Source: Mucilaginibacter sp. MD40
GTDB taxonomy: Bacteria > Bacteroidota > Bacteroidia > Sphingobacteriales > Sphingobacteriaceae
Length of the DNA stretch: 64,000 nt
Reading direction: 5' to 3'
Assembly (NCBI RefSeq): GCF_002288635.1
Contig: NZ_NRSW01000001.1
Span: forward strand, 1,578,547 to 1,642,546
Part shown: piece by piece, positions 1 through 7,286 of the stretch
How the letters are laid out: every line of letters begins with the position of its first letter
Numbering within the stretch: position 1 is the stretch's first letter
Program-made: the position numbers and the translations under genes
Notes under the pieces: model-generated
Told to the model about the DNA's origin: nothing
Seen by the model: only the letters and a program-made list of their open reading frames with translations
The model's database searches: none

Positions 1-707
1 AATACCACCTTTTCGGGATGCTTATCAAACTGGATGTACAGGGCGTAAAACTCGGGCAGCGTAAATAACAGCGTGAGCAGATAGAGCAGCAGCCATTTCG
101 GCTTTAGCACTTCAAGGTATTTCTTTTGCGCTATCATTTGCCCCAGCAGCGCGCCGTAGATAGCCACTATTACAAATATGCCCTTGGTCATGATAGCGCA
201 TGCCGTTAGCAGGGCGGCCAATAAAAGGTGTTTAGCGGTGCCTTTGGTATTATACCGGGCAATATGGTAAATGCTGCCTATTACCAAAGCCATGAGGTAA
301 GGCTCGGCGCGCACATCAATATTAGAGATGATAATGTGCTGGGCCGTCATGAGTATGAGTACCGCTAACGCAGCAATTTCTTTGGTATAGTACCGCCGGG
401 CAAAAAGCGAGGTATAACCTACCCCAAGCATAAAGAACAACAATGCCGGTAACCGGTAGGCCCAAGCGCTCACTCCAAATAATTTAAAGGAAAGTGCCGC
501 CATCCAAAAAGGGAAGTGGGGTTTATCCAGCCAGTCGGTTTGGTAGGTGTATAGCTGCAGCCAGTCGTTCTTTTGCGCCATCAGTTTGGCGATTGAGGCA
601 TACAGGCCGGGATCGTCAGCAAAAAAATCGGCGTTGATGCCGGCGAAGTTAACCACCAGTGCCAATACAAAAAGCAGTAGATAAATAGGCCTGCGCTTAT
701 CGGTCAT
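1..707 (-). CDS. ArnT/GT83-like membrane glycosyltransferase, 3'-truncated by window edge
   Basis: Reading the minus strand from an ATG at 707 gives 235 codons without a stop, running off the window. The protein is a polytopic membrane protein of the dolichyl-phosphate-mannose/ArnT-like (GT83-type) glycosyltransferase superfamily, which transfers sugar from a polyprenyl-phosphate donor. Visible features: an N-terminal membrane segment, then the loop with an acidic DDPGLYASIAK stretch and TDWLDKPHFPFW, then further hydrophobic helices and a VRAEPYL motif. It is closely similar along its visible length to the full gene at 5619-7286 (both share WLDKPHFPFW, TAQHII, DVRAEPYL and HPEKVV). Substrate unknown. 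Family assignment is from motifs remembered for the family. Confidence 0.85.
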   Translation of the reverse strand, partial: MTDKRRPIYLLLFVLALVVNFAGINADFFADDPGLYASIAKLMAQKNDWLQLYTYQTDWLDKPHFPFWMAALSFKLFGVSAWAYRLPALLFFMLGVGYTSLFARRYYTKEIAALAVLILMTAQHIIISNIDVRAEPYLMALVIGSIYHIARYNTKGTAKHLLLAALLTACAIMTKGIFVIVAIYGALLGQMIAQKKYLEVLKPKWLLLYLLTLLFTLPEFYALYIQFDKHPEKVV

Positions 708-758
708 TTGCTGCAAATATAGCTACTTGCCTTATTAGAAACGGTGGGCCTTATAAAC

Positions 759-792
759 AAAAAACCCCTGGCGCGTAGTTACACGCCAAGGG
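759..792 (-). terminator. Terminator-like hairpin in front of the glycosyltransferase
   Basis: On the minus strand an 8-bp stem with one bulge (around 792-784 and 773-766) is followed directly by six T. It lies 5' of the minus-strand glycosyltransferase and has no protein gene feeding into it from that side, since the next gene upstream is on the plus strand. It may therefore end a short leader or small RNA. The preceding minus-strand sequence (about 880-795) can form small hairpins, including GCATG-AAA-CATGC and a GAAA-capped ACC/GGT stem. No clear promoter was found for it. Confidence 0.45.
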
Positions 793-964
793 CAAAAACT
801 CACAACAATTGTTTTAACCTTTCGGTCTATTCCTAACTGCAATGTGAATTCGTAAAAGCTTATGCATGTTTCATGCCAAAATATAGTGCTTAGATACAAA
901 TGGAATAAATTTTAGCGGCATTAGTTTTAAGTCATATCTTTACCCGAAAACTTATTATACCAAC

Positions 965-1480
965 ATGAAAAGTAAAAACTTATTTAGAGCGGCAACCCTG
1001 TGTGTAGTTGCCATGCTGTTCTCGGCATTTGCCTTCGCGCAGGATAAACCTGTGGCCAGCCCACGCGATAGCGTGAGTGCAAAAGTGAACGGTGCAACTA
1101 TCACTATCAACTATGGCAGCCCTTCTGTAAAAGGCCGTAGCATCTATGGTGCCCTGGTACCTTACGGCCAGGTTTGGCGTGCAGGCGCTAACGAGGCTAC
1201 CGTGTTTACTACCGATAAAGACATTATGGTTGAAGGTAAAAAGCTCCCTGCCGGAACTTACGGACTGTTTACTATCCCTACCGCCACCACCTGGACCATT
1301 ATTTTTAACAAAGTGGCTAAACAATGGGGCGCCTATAAGTATGACGAAGCCCAGGATGCCCTGCGCGTTATGGTAAAGCCTGTTAAAGCGCCAATGAGCG
1401 AACGTTTGGTTTACAAAATTTACGGCAAAGGCTTTTCGCTTAACTGGGATAAACTTTCGGTACCAGTGCGTATCAAATAA
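965..1480 (+). CDS. DUF2911 family secreted protein
   Basis: 171 residues with a clear signal peptide (about residues 1-25, ending in FAFAQ). The body matches the DUF2911 family of Bacteroidota, recognisable by SPRDSVSAKVNGATITINYGSP near the start of the mature protein (given here in part), the VWRAGANEATVF segment and LPAGTYGLFTIP. Function of the family is unknown; it is predicted to be exported to the periplasm. A weak -7-like TATCTTTA lies at 935-942. The gene is followed by a strong terminator at 1503-1528, so it is probably monocistronic. Confidence 0.88.
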   Translation: MKSKNLFRAATLCVVAMLFSAFAFAQDKPVASPRDSVSAKVNGATITINYGSPSVKGRSIYGALVPYGQVWRAGANEATVFTTDKDIMVEGKKLPAGTYGLFTIPTATTWTIIFNKVAKQWGAYKYDEAQDALRVMVKPVKAPMSERLVYKIYGKGFSLNWDKLSVPVRIK

Positions 1481-1502
1481 ATATTTCTTAGCTTAATAAG
1501 AT

Positions 1503-1528
1503 AACCCCGGCATCTGCCGGGGTTTTTT
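1503..1528 (+). terminator. Rho-independent terminator after the DUF2911 gene
   Basis: A GC-rich stem AACCCCGG/CCGGGGTT with a CATCTG loop runs into six T on the plus strand, 22 bases after the stop codon. Confidence 0.9.
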
Positions 1529-1566
1529 GTTATCATCAAAAACACGAATATATTTACCTTACAAAT

Positions 1567-2655
1567 ATGGCGCGGCAATTCACCAAACAGGCATACGTAA
1601 AAGCAGGTATAACGGTACTTGTATTGTTTATAGTTAACTACATGGTGTTGTTTTTTGCCGACTACCCCCATGCGGTTGAGCGTTATTATGCCAAAGGCTT
1701 ATACCCGGTGGTTTGCCATATCCTGCATCCTGTTTTTAATTTGGTCGCGTTTAGTGTGGGCGATGTATTGTATATAGCGGTGATCGTCTACCTGCTTTTT
1801 ATCATCATCAGGCTGGTAAAGCAGCTGTTTAAAAAACAGTTCGCGGCTGCGGGGTTATTGGTACTTAAAATAATTGCAGGGGTTGAAGTTGGGATGCTTG
1901 TTTTTTACCTGTTCTGGGGATTAAACTACTTCAGGCCCTCTGCGGCGGAGCGCCTACACCTGGCCGATAGCAGCTACAGTGTTACGGAGCTAAAACAGGT
2001 AACCGCTGTACTTATTGATAGCGCTAACGCCACGCGCGGGCGTGTAACCGCTGCGGATATGCGCCAAAGTAACGATACTATTTACCATACCGCGCGTAAA
2101 GCCGTTATAGCTTTAGCCAACCGTTCGCCGGAGTTTAAAACCTATCAGCCCGATATAAAGCCGTCGTTGCTTACCCCTTTGCTCAATTACATAGGCACCT
2201 CGGGTTATTATAACCCTTTTACCGGCGAAGCGCAGATGAATTACCAGATGCCTCTGTGTAACCGACCCTTTGTGGCTTGCCACGAAATGGCCCACCAAAT
2301 GGGTTATGGCCCCGAAGATGAGGCCAACTTTGTAGGTTTCCTGGCAGCGCGTTCCGCTGCCGACAGGCTGCTGCGTTACTCGGCCTATAACCTGGCCGTA
2401 AGCGAGTTTCTGCGTACCGTACGGTATACCGATACCATAGCTTTTAAGGAATTAAAAAAGCGCCTGTCGCCGCGGGTAATTGCCGATCTAAAGGCCGAAA
2501 GGGCCTACTGGCTTTCATACCAAACCCAGCTTAACGCCATTAGCAGCGTGTTTTACGATAACTTCCTAAAAGCGAATAACCAACCACAAGGTCTCGAAAC
2601 CTACAACCGTATGGTTTTGCTGGTAATGGCCATGTATAAAAAGGAAGGCGTGTAA
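1567..2655 (+). CDS. DUF3810 membrane protein with zinc-metallopeptidase motif
   Basis: 362 residues. Three hydrophobic segments occupy roughly residues 15-35, 58-80 and 98-120, followed by a soluble C-terminal domain. That domain carries CHEMAHQMG at about residues 238-246, a HExxH zinc-binding signature, and a downstream acidic EDEANF segment that may give the third ligand, as in gluzincin-like peptidases. This arrangement is that of the DUF3810 family of Bacteroidota, whose substrate is not known to me. It is likely an inner-membrane-anchored metallopeptidase. The ATG at 1567 directly precedes the first charged residues and membrane helix. Confidence 0.85.
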   Translation: MARQFTKQAYVKAGITVLVLFIVNYMVLFFADYPHAVERYYAKGLYPVVCHILHPVFNLVAFSVGDVLYIAVIVYLLFIIIRLVKQLFKKQFAAAGLLVLKIIAGVEVGMLVFYLFWGLNYFRPSAAERLHLADSSYSVTELKQVTAVLIDSANATRGRVTAADMRQSNDTIYHTARKAVIALANRSPEFKTYQPDIKPSLLTPLLNYIGTSGYYNPFTGEAQMNYQMPLCNRPFVACHEMAHQMGYGPEDEANFVGFLAARSAADRLLRYSAYNLAVSEFLRTVRYTDTIAFKELKKRLSPRVIADLKAERAYWLSYQTQLNAISSVFYDNFLKANNQPQGLETYNRMVLLVMAMYKKEGV

Positions 2656-2664
2656 CAGGGTGAT

Positions 2665-2700
2665 ATAAAAAATGCGTTCCGTATCTCACCCCGGAACGCA
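2665..2700 (-). terminator. Minus-strand terminator converging on the DUF3810 gene
   Basis: TGCGTTCC (2673-2680) pairs with GGAACGCA (2693-2700); on the minus strand the stem is followed by six T (2667-2672). The T-run is on the minus side only, so the hairpin terminates transcription coming from the 2.7-2.9 kb region. No protein gene from the usual gene calls lies there. Confidence 0.75.
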
Positions 2701-2855
2701 CTACAACATCATATCTCAAATAATGTTGATCAACTAAACCTCAGATAACATGTGTTTACCCAAGCTCTTTATATAAAGCCTCTCGGCTAAAATTATAGGA
2801 GTAATCCATCTGCCCGGCTACAAAAAATATTCCGTAGCTGGCCGGGAGATTTGGT
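2667..2855 (-). ncRNA. Candidate small RNA / small-peptide transcript, about 190 nt
   Basis: A self-contained minus-strand unit: promoter-like TTTA-N19-TATATTTG (2891-2861), then a predicted transcript that ends at the terminator at 2665-2700. The transcript can form a 5' hairpin (CCCGG-CTAC with GTAG-CCGGG, about 2849-2811), a GAGA-capped AGCC/GGCT stem (2778-2789) and an AACATTAT/ATGATGTT stem (near 2726-2704). It also contains a 17-codon ORF at 2809-2756. It could be a regulatory RNA (the size would fit a 6S-type RNA, though I see no specific 6S signature), a leaderless small-protein mRNA, or both. This is inference from sequence pattern only. Confidence 0.5.
2756..2809 (-). CDS. Possible 17-residue small peptide inside the candidate small RNA
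   Basis: ATG at 2809 to TAA at 2758-2756 encodes MDYSYNFSREALYKELG. It lies between a promoter-like element and a terminator. There is no strong ribosome-binding sequence, but Bacteroidota often lack one. Seventeen codons can occur by chance, and part of the ORF coincides with the AGCC-GAGA-GGCT hairpin, so the coding reading is tentative. Confidence 0.25.
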   Translation of the reverse strand: MDYSYNFSREALYKELG

Positions 2856-2860
2856 AGTGT

Positions 2861-2891
2861 CAAATATACACATTGACCAAAGGACGTTAAA
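2861..2891 (-). promoter_or_regulatory. Bacteroidota-type promoter for the candidate small RNA
   Basis: On the minus strand TTTA (2891-2888), a 19-base spacer and TATATTTG (2868-2861) match the TTTG-N19-TAnnTTTG consensus except for one base in the upstream box. The rest of the 2656-3171 gap shows no further recognisable element besides AT-rich sequence leading to the gene at 3172. Confidence 0.5.
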
Positions 2892-3171
2892 ATATATTGT
2901 GCATATGACGGTAATAATTGCACAAATGTTACAATAGGCCATATATTTCAATAAAACTTAAAATGCTTACATCGTCCAACAATGTGTCGGTCATGCACAT
3001 TTGAATGATTGACAAACTATTTGCAGCCGTTATATAACCTTATCTTACTGACTGTTTTTATATACAACAGCCACATTAGCAGTATGTTATTGTATGTTTT
3101 AGCAGAAAGGAGATTGAGGACGGAAGGTATTTTAACTGTAATTAGTTATCTTAGCTTTTAAATTTAAACTT

Positions 3172-3660
3172 TTGAAGAAGGTTGTTGCCGTTTTTTTATT
3201 TATTTGCCTGAGTGCCGGTTTGCATGCACAGAGCATTTCTTTTTTTGATCTCACCAACCTTACCAACCTGAGCGAGGGGCAGGCACATACCTACCTGGTA
3301 CTGGGGGGTGTTTTTAAGCATGAGTATCAGGAGGAGGTAAACGGTAAAAAGCTGGAGCATTTCCGTTCAAGATCAAATAAAGTGGCCCCGCAAACCATTG
3401 TGATAGGGCAAAACGAAGTGCAGGCGAACGGCACTGTATTGCGTACGGTTAGTTACACCACGCAGGACCCGCAGGACATTGTTAATTTAATAGCCCAGGC
3501 TAAGCGCTCCAGGATGGTGCTTAAATTTCAGGGGCAGGACCAGGATAACAATATCTACAAGTTCGACAATGAGTTTTACGACATTGTTATGCTCATCAGT
3601 ACCAATAATAACAAAGGCTCGGTACAGGTTACCCAAAAAGAATTTATCGGGTACCAGTAA
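3172..3660 (+). CDS. Secreted hypothetical protein with TTG start
   Basis: 162 residues. The reading frame begins with TTG at 3172, giving KKVVAVFLFICLSAGLHAQ, a convincing signal peptide cleaved after HAQ. No in-frame ATG precedes that peptide, so TTG is the most likely start. The mature part is a polar, beta-rich looking domain of about 140 residues without a motif I recognise. It is probably periplasmic or surface-exposed. A bidirectional hairpin (3667-3691) separates it from the convergent gene at 3708. Confidence 0.7.
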   Translation: MKKVVAVFLFICLSAGLHAQSISFFDLTNLTNLSEGQAHTYLVLGGVFKHEYQEEVNGKKLEHFRSRSNKVAPQTIVIGQNEVQANGTVLRTVSYTTQDPQDIVNLIAQAKRSRMVLKFQGQDQDNNIYKFDNEFYDIVMLISTNNNKGSVQVTQKEFIGYQ

Positions 3661-3666
3661 ATAAAA

Positions 3667-3691
3667 AAGGGCGCCGGTTAAGGGCGCCCTT
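3667..3691. terminator. Bidirectional terminator between convergent genes
   Basis: AAGGGCGCC (3667-3675) pairs perfectly with GGCGCCCTT (3683-3691) with a 7-base loop. A-rich sequence on the left and T-rich on the right fit use by both the gene ending at 3660 and the one ending at 3708. Confidence 0.8.
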
Positions 3692-3707
3692 GTTATTTGT
3701 AGGGGAT

Positions 3708-4442
3708 TTATTTACCGATCAGCGCGGGGTCAAACACACTTTTATCAATTTGCTGATTGGCTTTAATATCATGGTAAACCTCGGTTTGCAGCAATTTGTC
3801 ATTAATATAAAACTTGCATAAAGTTTCGCTCCAGGCACCCTCAACCAGTTTGTGTTCCTCAAAAGTGGCTTCCGTTTTTGTACTGCCATCATATTTAAAA
3901 TAGCGTACAGCAACCAGTTTGTCTTTATCAACCCAAAGCTGGTTAACGTTTTCATTCGGCTTTGAAGCGCCCAGAACATACACATCCTTGCCTTTCCAGG
4001 TAGTTTCATAAAACTTGTCCAGGTCAAAATGCAGCTGGCCAAAATGGTTAAACACCTGGTCTATCGGCCTGAAATACATACCGCCCAAAAAGAATATCAG
4101 CTCATTTTCGTCTTTCGCGGCGCGCACTACCTTATTGTTCCTGAATACGTATGATGAGTCGCCCCGGTAAATTACCCCGTTACCGGAATTGTCGCCGCCA
4201 AAATCAATGCGCAGCATATCGGGGTACACAATGCGCTCGTACCAGGTATCGGTTTTTACCAATGTATCATTACGGTAGCGCCCGGTGGTTTGTGTAAAGG
4301 TGAGCGAACTATGCCATTTGCTGTGGTAGCGGTTGTACATCTTTTTTATTACCTCGGCAGAAGTTAGCTGTTTGGGCGAGGTAAAGCCCCACACAGATAG
4401 CAAGGTAATAATAGAGGTAATGATGGATGCGATATGCTTCAT
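3708..4442 (-). CDS. LolA-like outer-membrane lipoprotein-sorting family protein
   Basis: 244 residues with an N-terminal signal or membrane segment (about residues 1-22). The body has the pattern of the LolA/LolB half-barrel family: an early helix around SAEVIKKMYNRYH followed by repeated beta strands such as WYERIVYPDMLRIDFG and SYVFRNNKVVRAAKD. Probably a periplasmic lipid- or lipoprotein-handling protein; the exact ligand is unknown. It lies 17 bases downstream of the metallo-hydrolase gene at 4460-5356 on the same strand, so the two likely form an operon. Confidence 0.65.
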   Translation of the reverse strand: MKHIASIITSIITLLSVWGFTSPKQLTSAEVIKKMYNRYHSKWHSSLTFTQTTGRYRNDTLVKTDTWYERIVYPDMLRIDFGGDNSGNGVIYRGDSSYVFRNNKVVRAAKDENELIFFLGGMYFRPIDQVFNHFGQLHFDLDKFYETTWKGKDVYVLGASKPNENVNQLWVDKDKLVAVRYFKYDGSTKTEATFEEHKLVEGAWSETLCKFYINDKLLQTEVYHDIKANQQIDKSVFDPALIGK

Positions 4443-4459
4443 GTTCCGGGGAAAATAGC

Positions 4460-5356
4460 TTAAGAGGTAAGTTCTTCATAAGCGGCAGTAAGGCCGCGTT
4501 CAATACCATCGCCTTGCCAGTCGGTTATGCCCGGTATGGCGGTTGAGGCCAGTATCTGTTCTTTTGTTTTGCCTGCCTTAATGCTGCTGTCAACATAGGC
4601 TACCAGGCGCTCCATAAAGTTTTGCATGGCTTTAAGGTCGGCCATGGTGCCAACTACCTTTTCTGGGTCAAAGGCATGGCCAAAAACAAATATGGTATCC
4701 TTATCAAATTTCTTTTGCGCGGCCTCAAGCGCCAGCGGCCAGTGCTTGCATGATGCGCCCGCGCTGCGGTCAACATAAGGGTAACGGCGGTTAAATACCT
4801 GGTCGCCGCAGTGAACAATGTTGGCGTTTTCAAAATGGATAAAGCTATCACCGTTGGTGTGCCCGGCGCCAAAGTAATGGGCGGTAATGTGCTCGTCGCC
4901 AACTTTTATCTTCCAGTTATCGGTATAAGTAGTGTCAGGGTATAGCTGTTTGTCATCATTGCCCTGTTTAAGGGCCGCGGCTTTCTGGTTAGTTAACGAG
5001 TTTGCATGTGCCGCTACTTTATTTACCAAACCTTTGAATGAGATGTTTCCACTGGTATGGTCGCCGTGGTGATGGGTGTTTATAAGCCATTGAAACGGCT
5101 GTGCCGATTTCTTTTTAAGTTCGGCAATCAGGTGGTTGGCCTGTTCTGGGAACTCGGCATCAACACAAACAATGCCCTCTTTGTTCACCATCCAGATGAT
5201 GGTGCCGCCCTGTTCCGTAAAAATGCCCACGTTGTTGCGCAAGGGAGTAAGCTTATAAGCAGGAGGAGCAAGTATAGCTCCAAGGCCTTTGCTGCCAATT
5301 AATGATAATGAGCCTGCGGTAATAGCGGTATTCAATAAAAATTTTCGCCGTTGCAT
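4460..5356 (-). CDS. Exported metallo-beta-lactamase-fold hydrolase
   Basis: 298 residues. The N-terminus QRRKFLLNTAITAG resembles a twin-arginine signal (RRKFL, then a hydrophobic stretch to about residue 30), pointing to export in folded form. The metallo-beta-lactamase zinc motif HxHxDH appears as THHHGDHT at residues 94-101, with a further metal-ligand region HYFGAGHTNGD and a late GHAFDPE. The family includes hydrolases with very diverse substrates (lactams, glutathione thioesters, lactones), so the substrate is open. Transcribed together with the LolA-like gene downstream. Confidence 0.82.
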   Translation of the reverse strand: MQRRKFLLNTAITAGSLSLIGSKGLGAILAPPAYKLTPLRNNVGIFTEQGGTIIWMVNKEGIVCVDAEFPEQANHLIAELKKKSAQPFQWLINTHHHGDHTSGNISFKGLVNKVAAHANSLTNQKAAALKQGNDDKQLYPDTTYTDNWKIKVGDEHITAHYFGAGHTNGDSFIHFENANIVHCGDQVFNRRYPYVDRSAGASCKHWPLALEAAQKKFDKDTIFVFGHAFDPEKVVGTMADLKAMQNFMERLVAYVDSSIKAGKTKEQILASTAIPGITDWQGDGIERGLTAAYEELTS

Positions 5357-5618
5357 ATTGATAATAAATCAGTTAAAGGTAAATGGAAATTTATTTGGTT
5401 AATTGGTTTTTGCATTAAGATTGGATTAGAATTGCTGCCATAAACCTTGTTGAAGGTCTGGCGCTTATTCTTAACCCTGGCATTAAACCGTGCAGGGGCG
5501 GCAACGGGTGTATAAATTTAACAGATAAATACGGGCTATGCAACAGGCCTTTGTGAATAGTTAAAACCATGAGTGGTGTTATGCGCCCGTCTTTAATAAT
5601 TATTAACTTTACCGCCCA

Positions 5619-7286
5619 ATGCAGCAACCGCAACCCGATAGCAAAACCCGTTGGCTATACCTGTTTATAGGTTTGGCCGTACTGCTTAATTTTACAGGGC
5701 TGTTTATCCCAATATTAGCACCCGATGGTACGCTTTACGCCGTTATTGCCAAAACCATGGCACAGCGTAATGATTTTGTAAACATCATTGTTGACGGTAC
5801 TGATTGGCTGGATAAGCCACACTTTCCATTTTGGGTAGCTGCGTTATCGTTAAAGCTGTTCGGCATCAGTACCTGGGCCTATAAATTACCCGGTATATTA
5901 TTTATGCTGGCCGGCGCCTGTTATACTTATCTGTTTGCCCGCAGGCTTTACACTAAGGAAATTGCTTTGTGGAGTGTGCTGGTACTGCTTACGGCCCAGC
6001 ATATTATACTATCTGATAACGATGTACGTGCCGAGCCTTATTTAACCGCGCTTATTATCGCGTCCGTATATCATTTTTACCGTGCTTACACGGTAAATAA
6101 TTTTTGGCAGTTACTATTGGGCGCGCTGTTTGCGGGCTGCGCGGTAATGACCAAAGGGATGTTTGCCCTGGTACCTATCGGCGGGGCCATTGCAGGCCAC
6201 CTGGCCATTACCCGGCAGTGGAAACAGTTATTCCACTGGCGCTGGCTGCTCGCCGTAGTGCTTACCATGTTGTTTATCCTCCCGGAGATCTATTGCCTGT
6301 ACGTGCAGTTTGATATCCACCCGGAAAAGGTGGTGTTTGGGCATAAGGGAGTGTCGGGTATTCGGTTTTTCTTTTGGGATAGCCAGTTTGGAAGGTTCTT
6401 TAATACCGGACCTATCAAAGGCAAAGGCGACCCGTTGTTTTTTATCCATACCACGTTATGGGCGTTTCTGCCCTGGTCGCTGCTGTTATTCGCGGCGGTG
6501 TGGCAGTTCATCAGAACAGGGATAAAGCAGGCCACACAGCGTGAGTGGTTTTGCATCAGCGGTAGTTTACTTACCTTCCTGTTATTTTCGGCTTCGAAAT
6601 TTCAGCTGCCGCATTATCTCAATATCGTTTTCCCTTTTTTCGCCATCATTACCGCTCAGTACTTTATTGGCTTGCGTAATGCGGGTTCGGTGGTTACCTG
6701 GCGTAACATACAGGCGTGTTTGGTAGTATTGCTTTTGGCAGCTCTTGGCATATTGCATTATTACTTTAGGCCGGATGCTTTTGAGTGGGACGATGCCGTT
6801 ACGCTTTTGGTTTGGCTTGGGCTGCTCATCTATATTCCCCTTAATTTCGCCGCTGAGGACTACCGTCAAATGGCCTTCCGTACGCTCATTGTATCTTTTG
6901 TGGTAAACCTGTACCTTAACCTGGGTTTTTATCCGTCGTTGTTGAAATACCAGGCCGGGAGCGAGGCTGCCATATGGATCAACCAGCATAACCCGCAGCG
7001 TTTGCCGCTGGTGCAAAGCTGGGAATACGCCAATTTCCCGATGGAGTTTTACATCAAGCAGCCTCTAACCATCATCAGTGAGGATGGCAGCGGGAAGATA
7101 CCTCAAACGCCTTTTATGTTTTACGGGCCCTCCAAAGTTGTGGCATCGTTACAAGCACGGGGCTACCATATAGAGAAACTACAGTCGTTTGAGCGGTATT
7201 GGATATCGCGCTTAAAGCCGCAGTTCATCAACCGGGCTACGCGCGGCAGTCTACTTATCCCGATGGAAGTGGTTATTGTACGCTAA
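5619..7286 (+). CDS. ArnT/GT83-like membrane glycosyltransferase
   Basis: 555 residues. About ten or more hydrophobic segments are spread over residues 12-440, followed by a soluble C-terminal part of about 110 residues. The conserved first periplasmic loop contains APDGTLYAVIAKTMAQ and TDWLDKPHFPFW; VRAEPYL follows the next helices. This is the ArnT/dolichyl-phosphate-mannose-mannosyltransferase-like superfamily, using a lipid-linked sugar donor to modify lipid A or other envelope glycans. Acceptor unknown. It is a paralogue of the partial gene at 1-707. Its stop TAA (7284-7286) abuts the stop of the convergent phospholipase gene (7287) with no intervening base. The 5357-5618 gap upstream holds no gene; only AT-rich promoter-like sequence (TAACTTTA near 5607) is visible. 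Confidence 0.88.
   Translation: MQQPQPDSKTRWLYLFIGLAVLLNFTGLFIPILAPDGTLYAVIAKTMAQRNDFVNIIVDGTDWLDKPHFPFWVAALSLKLFGISTWAYKLPGILFMLAGACYTYLFARRLYTKEIALWSVLVLLTAQHIILSDNDVRAEPYLTALIIASVYHFYRAYTVNNFWQLLLGALFAGCAVMTKGMFALVPIGGAIAGHLAITRQWKQLFHWRWLLAVVLTMLFILPEIYCLYVQFDIHPEKVVFGHKGVSGIRFFFWDSQFGRFFNTGPIKGKGDPLFFIHTTLWAFLPWSLLLFAAVWQFIRTGIKQATQREWFCISGSLLTFLLFSASKFQLPHYLNIVFPFFAIITAQYFIGLRNAGSVVTWRNIQACLVVLLLAALGILHYYFRPDAFEWDDAVTLLVWLGLLIYIPLNFAAEDYRQMAFRTLIVSFVVNLYLNLGFYPSLLKYQAGSEAAIWINQHNPQRLPLVQSWEYANFPMEFYIKQPLTIISEDGSGKIPQTPFMFYGPSKVVASLQARGYHIEKLQSFERYWISRLKPQFINRATRGSLLIPMEVVIVR

Noticed and set aside
5415..5633. 72-residue minus-strand ORF upstream of the glycosyltransferase
   Set aside because: Overlaps the start of the real gene and has no protein features; taken as upstream non-coding sequence.
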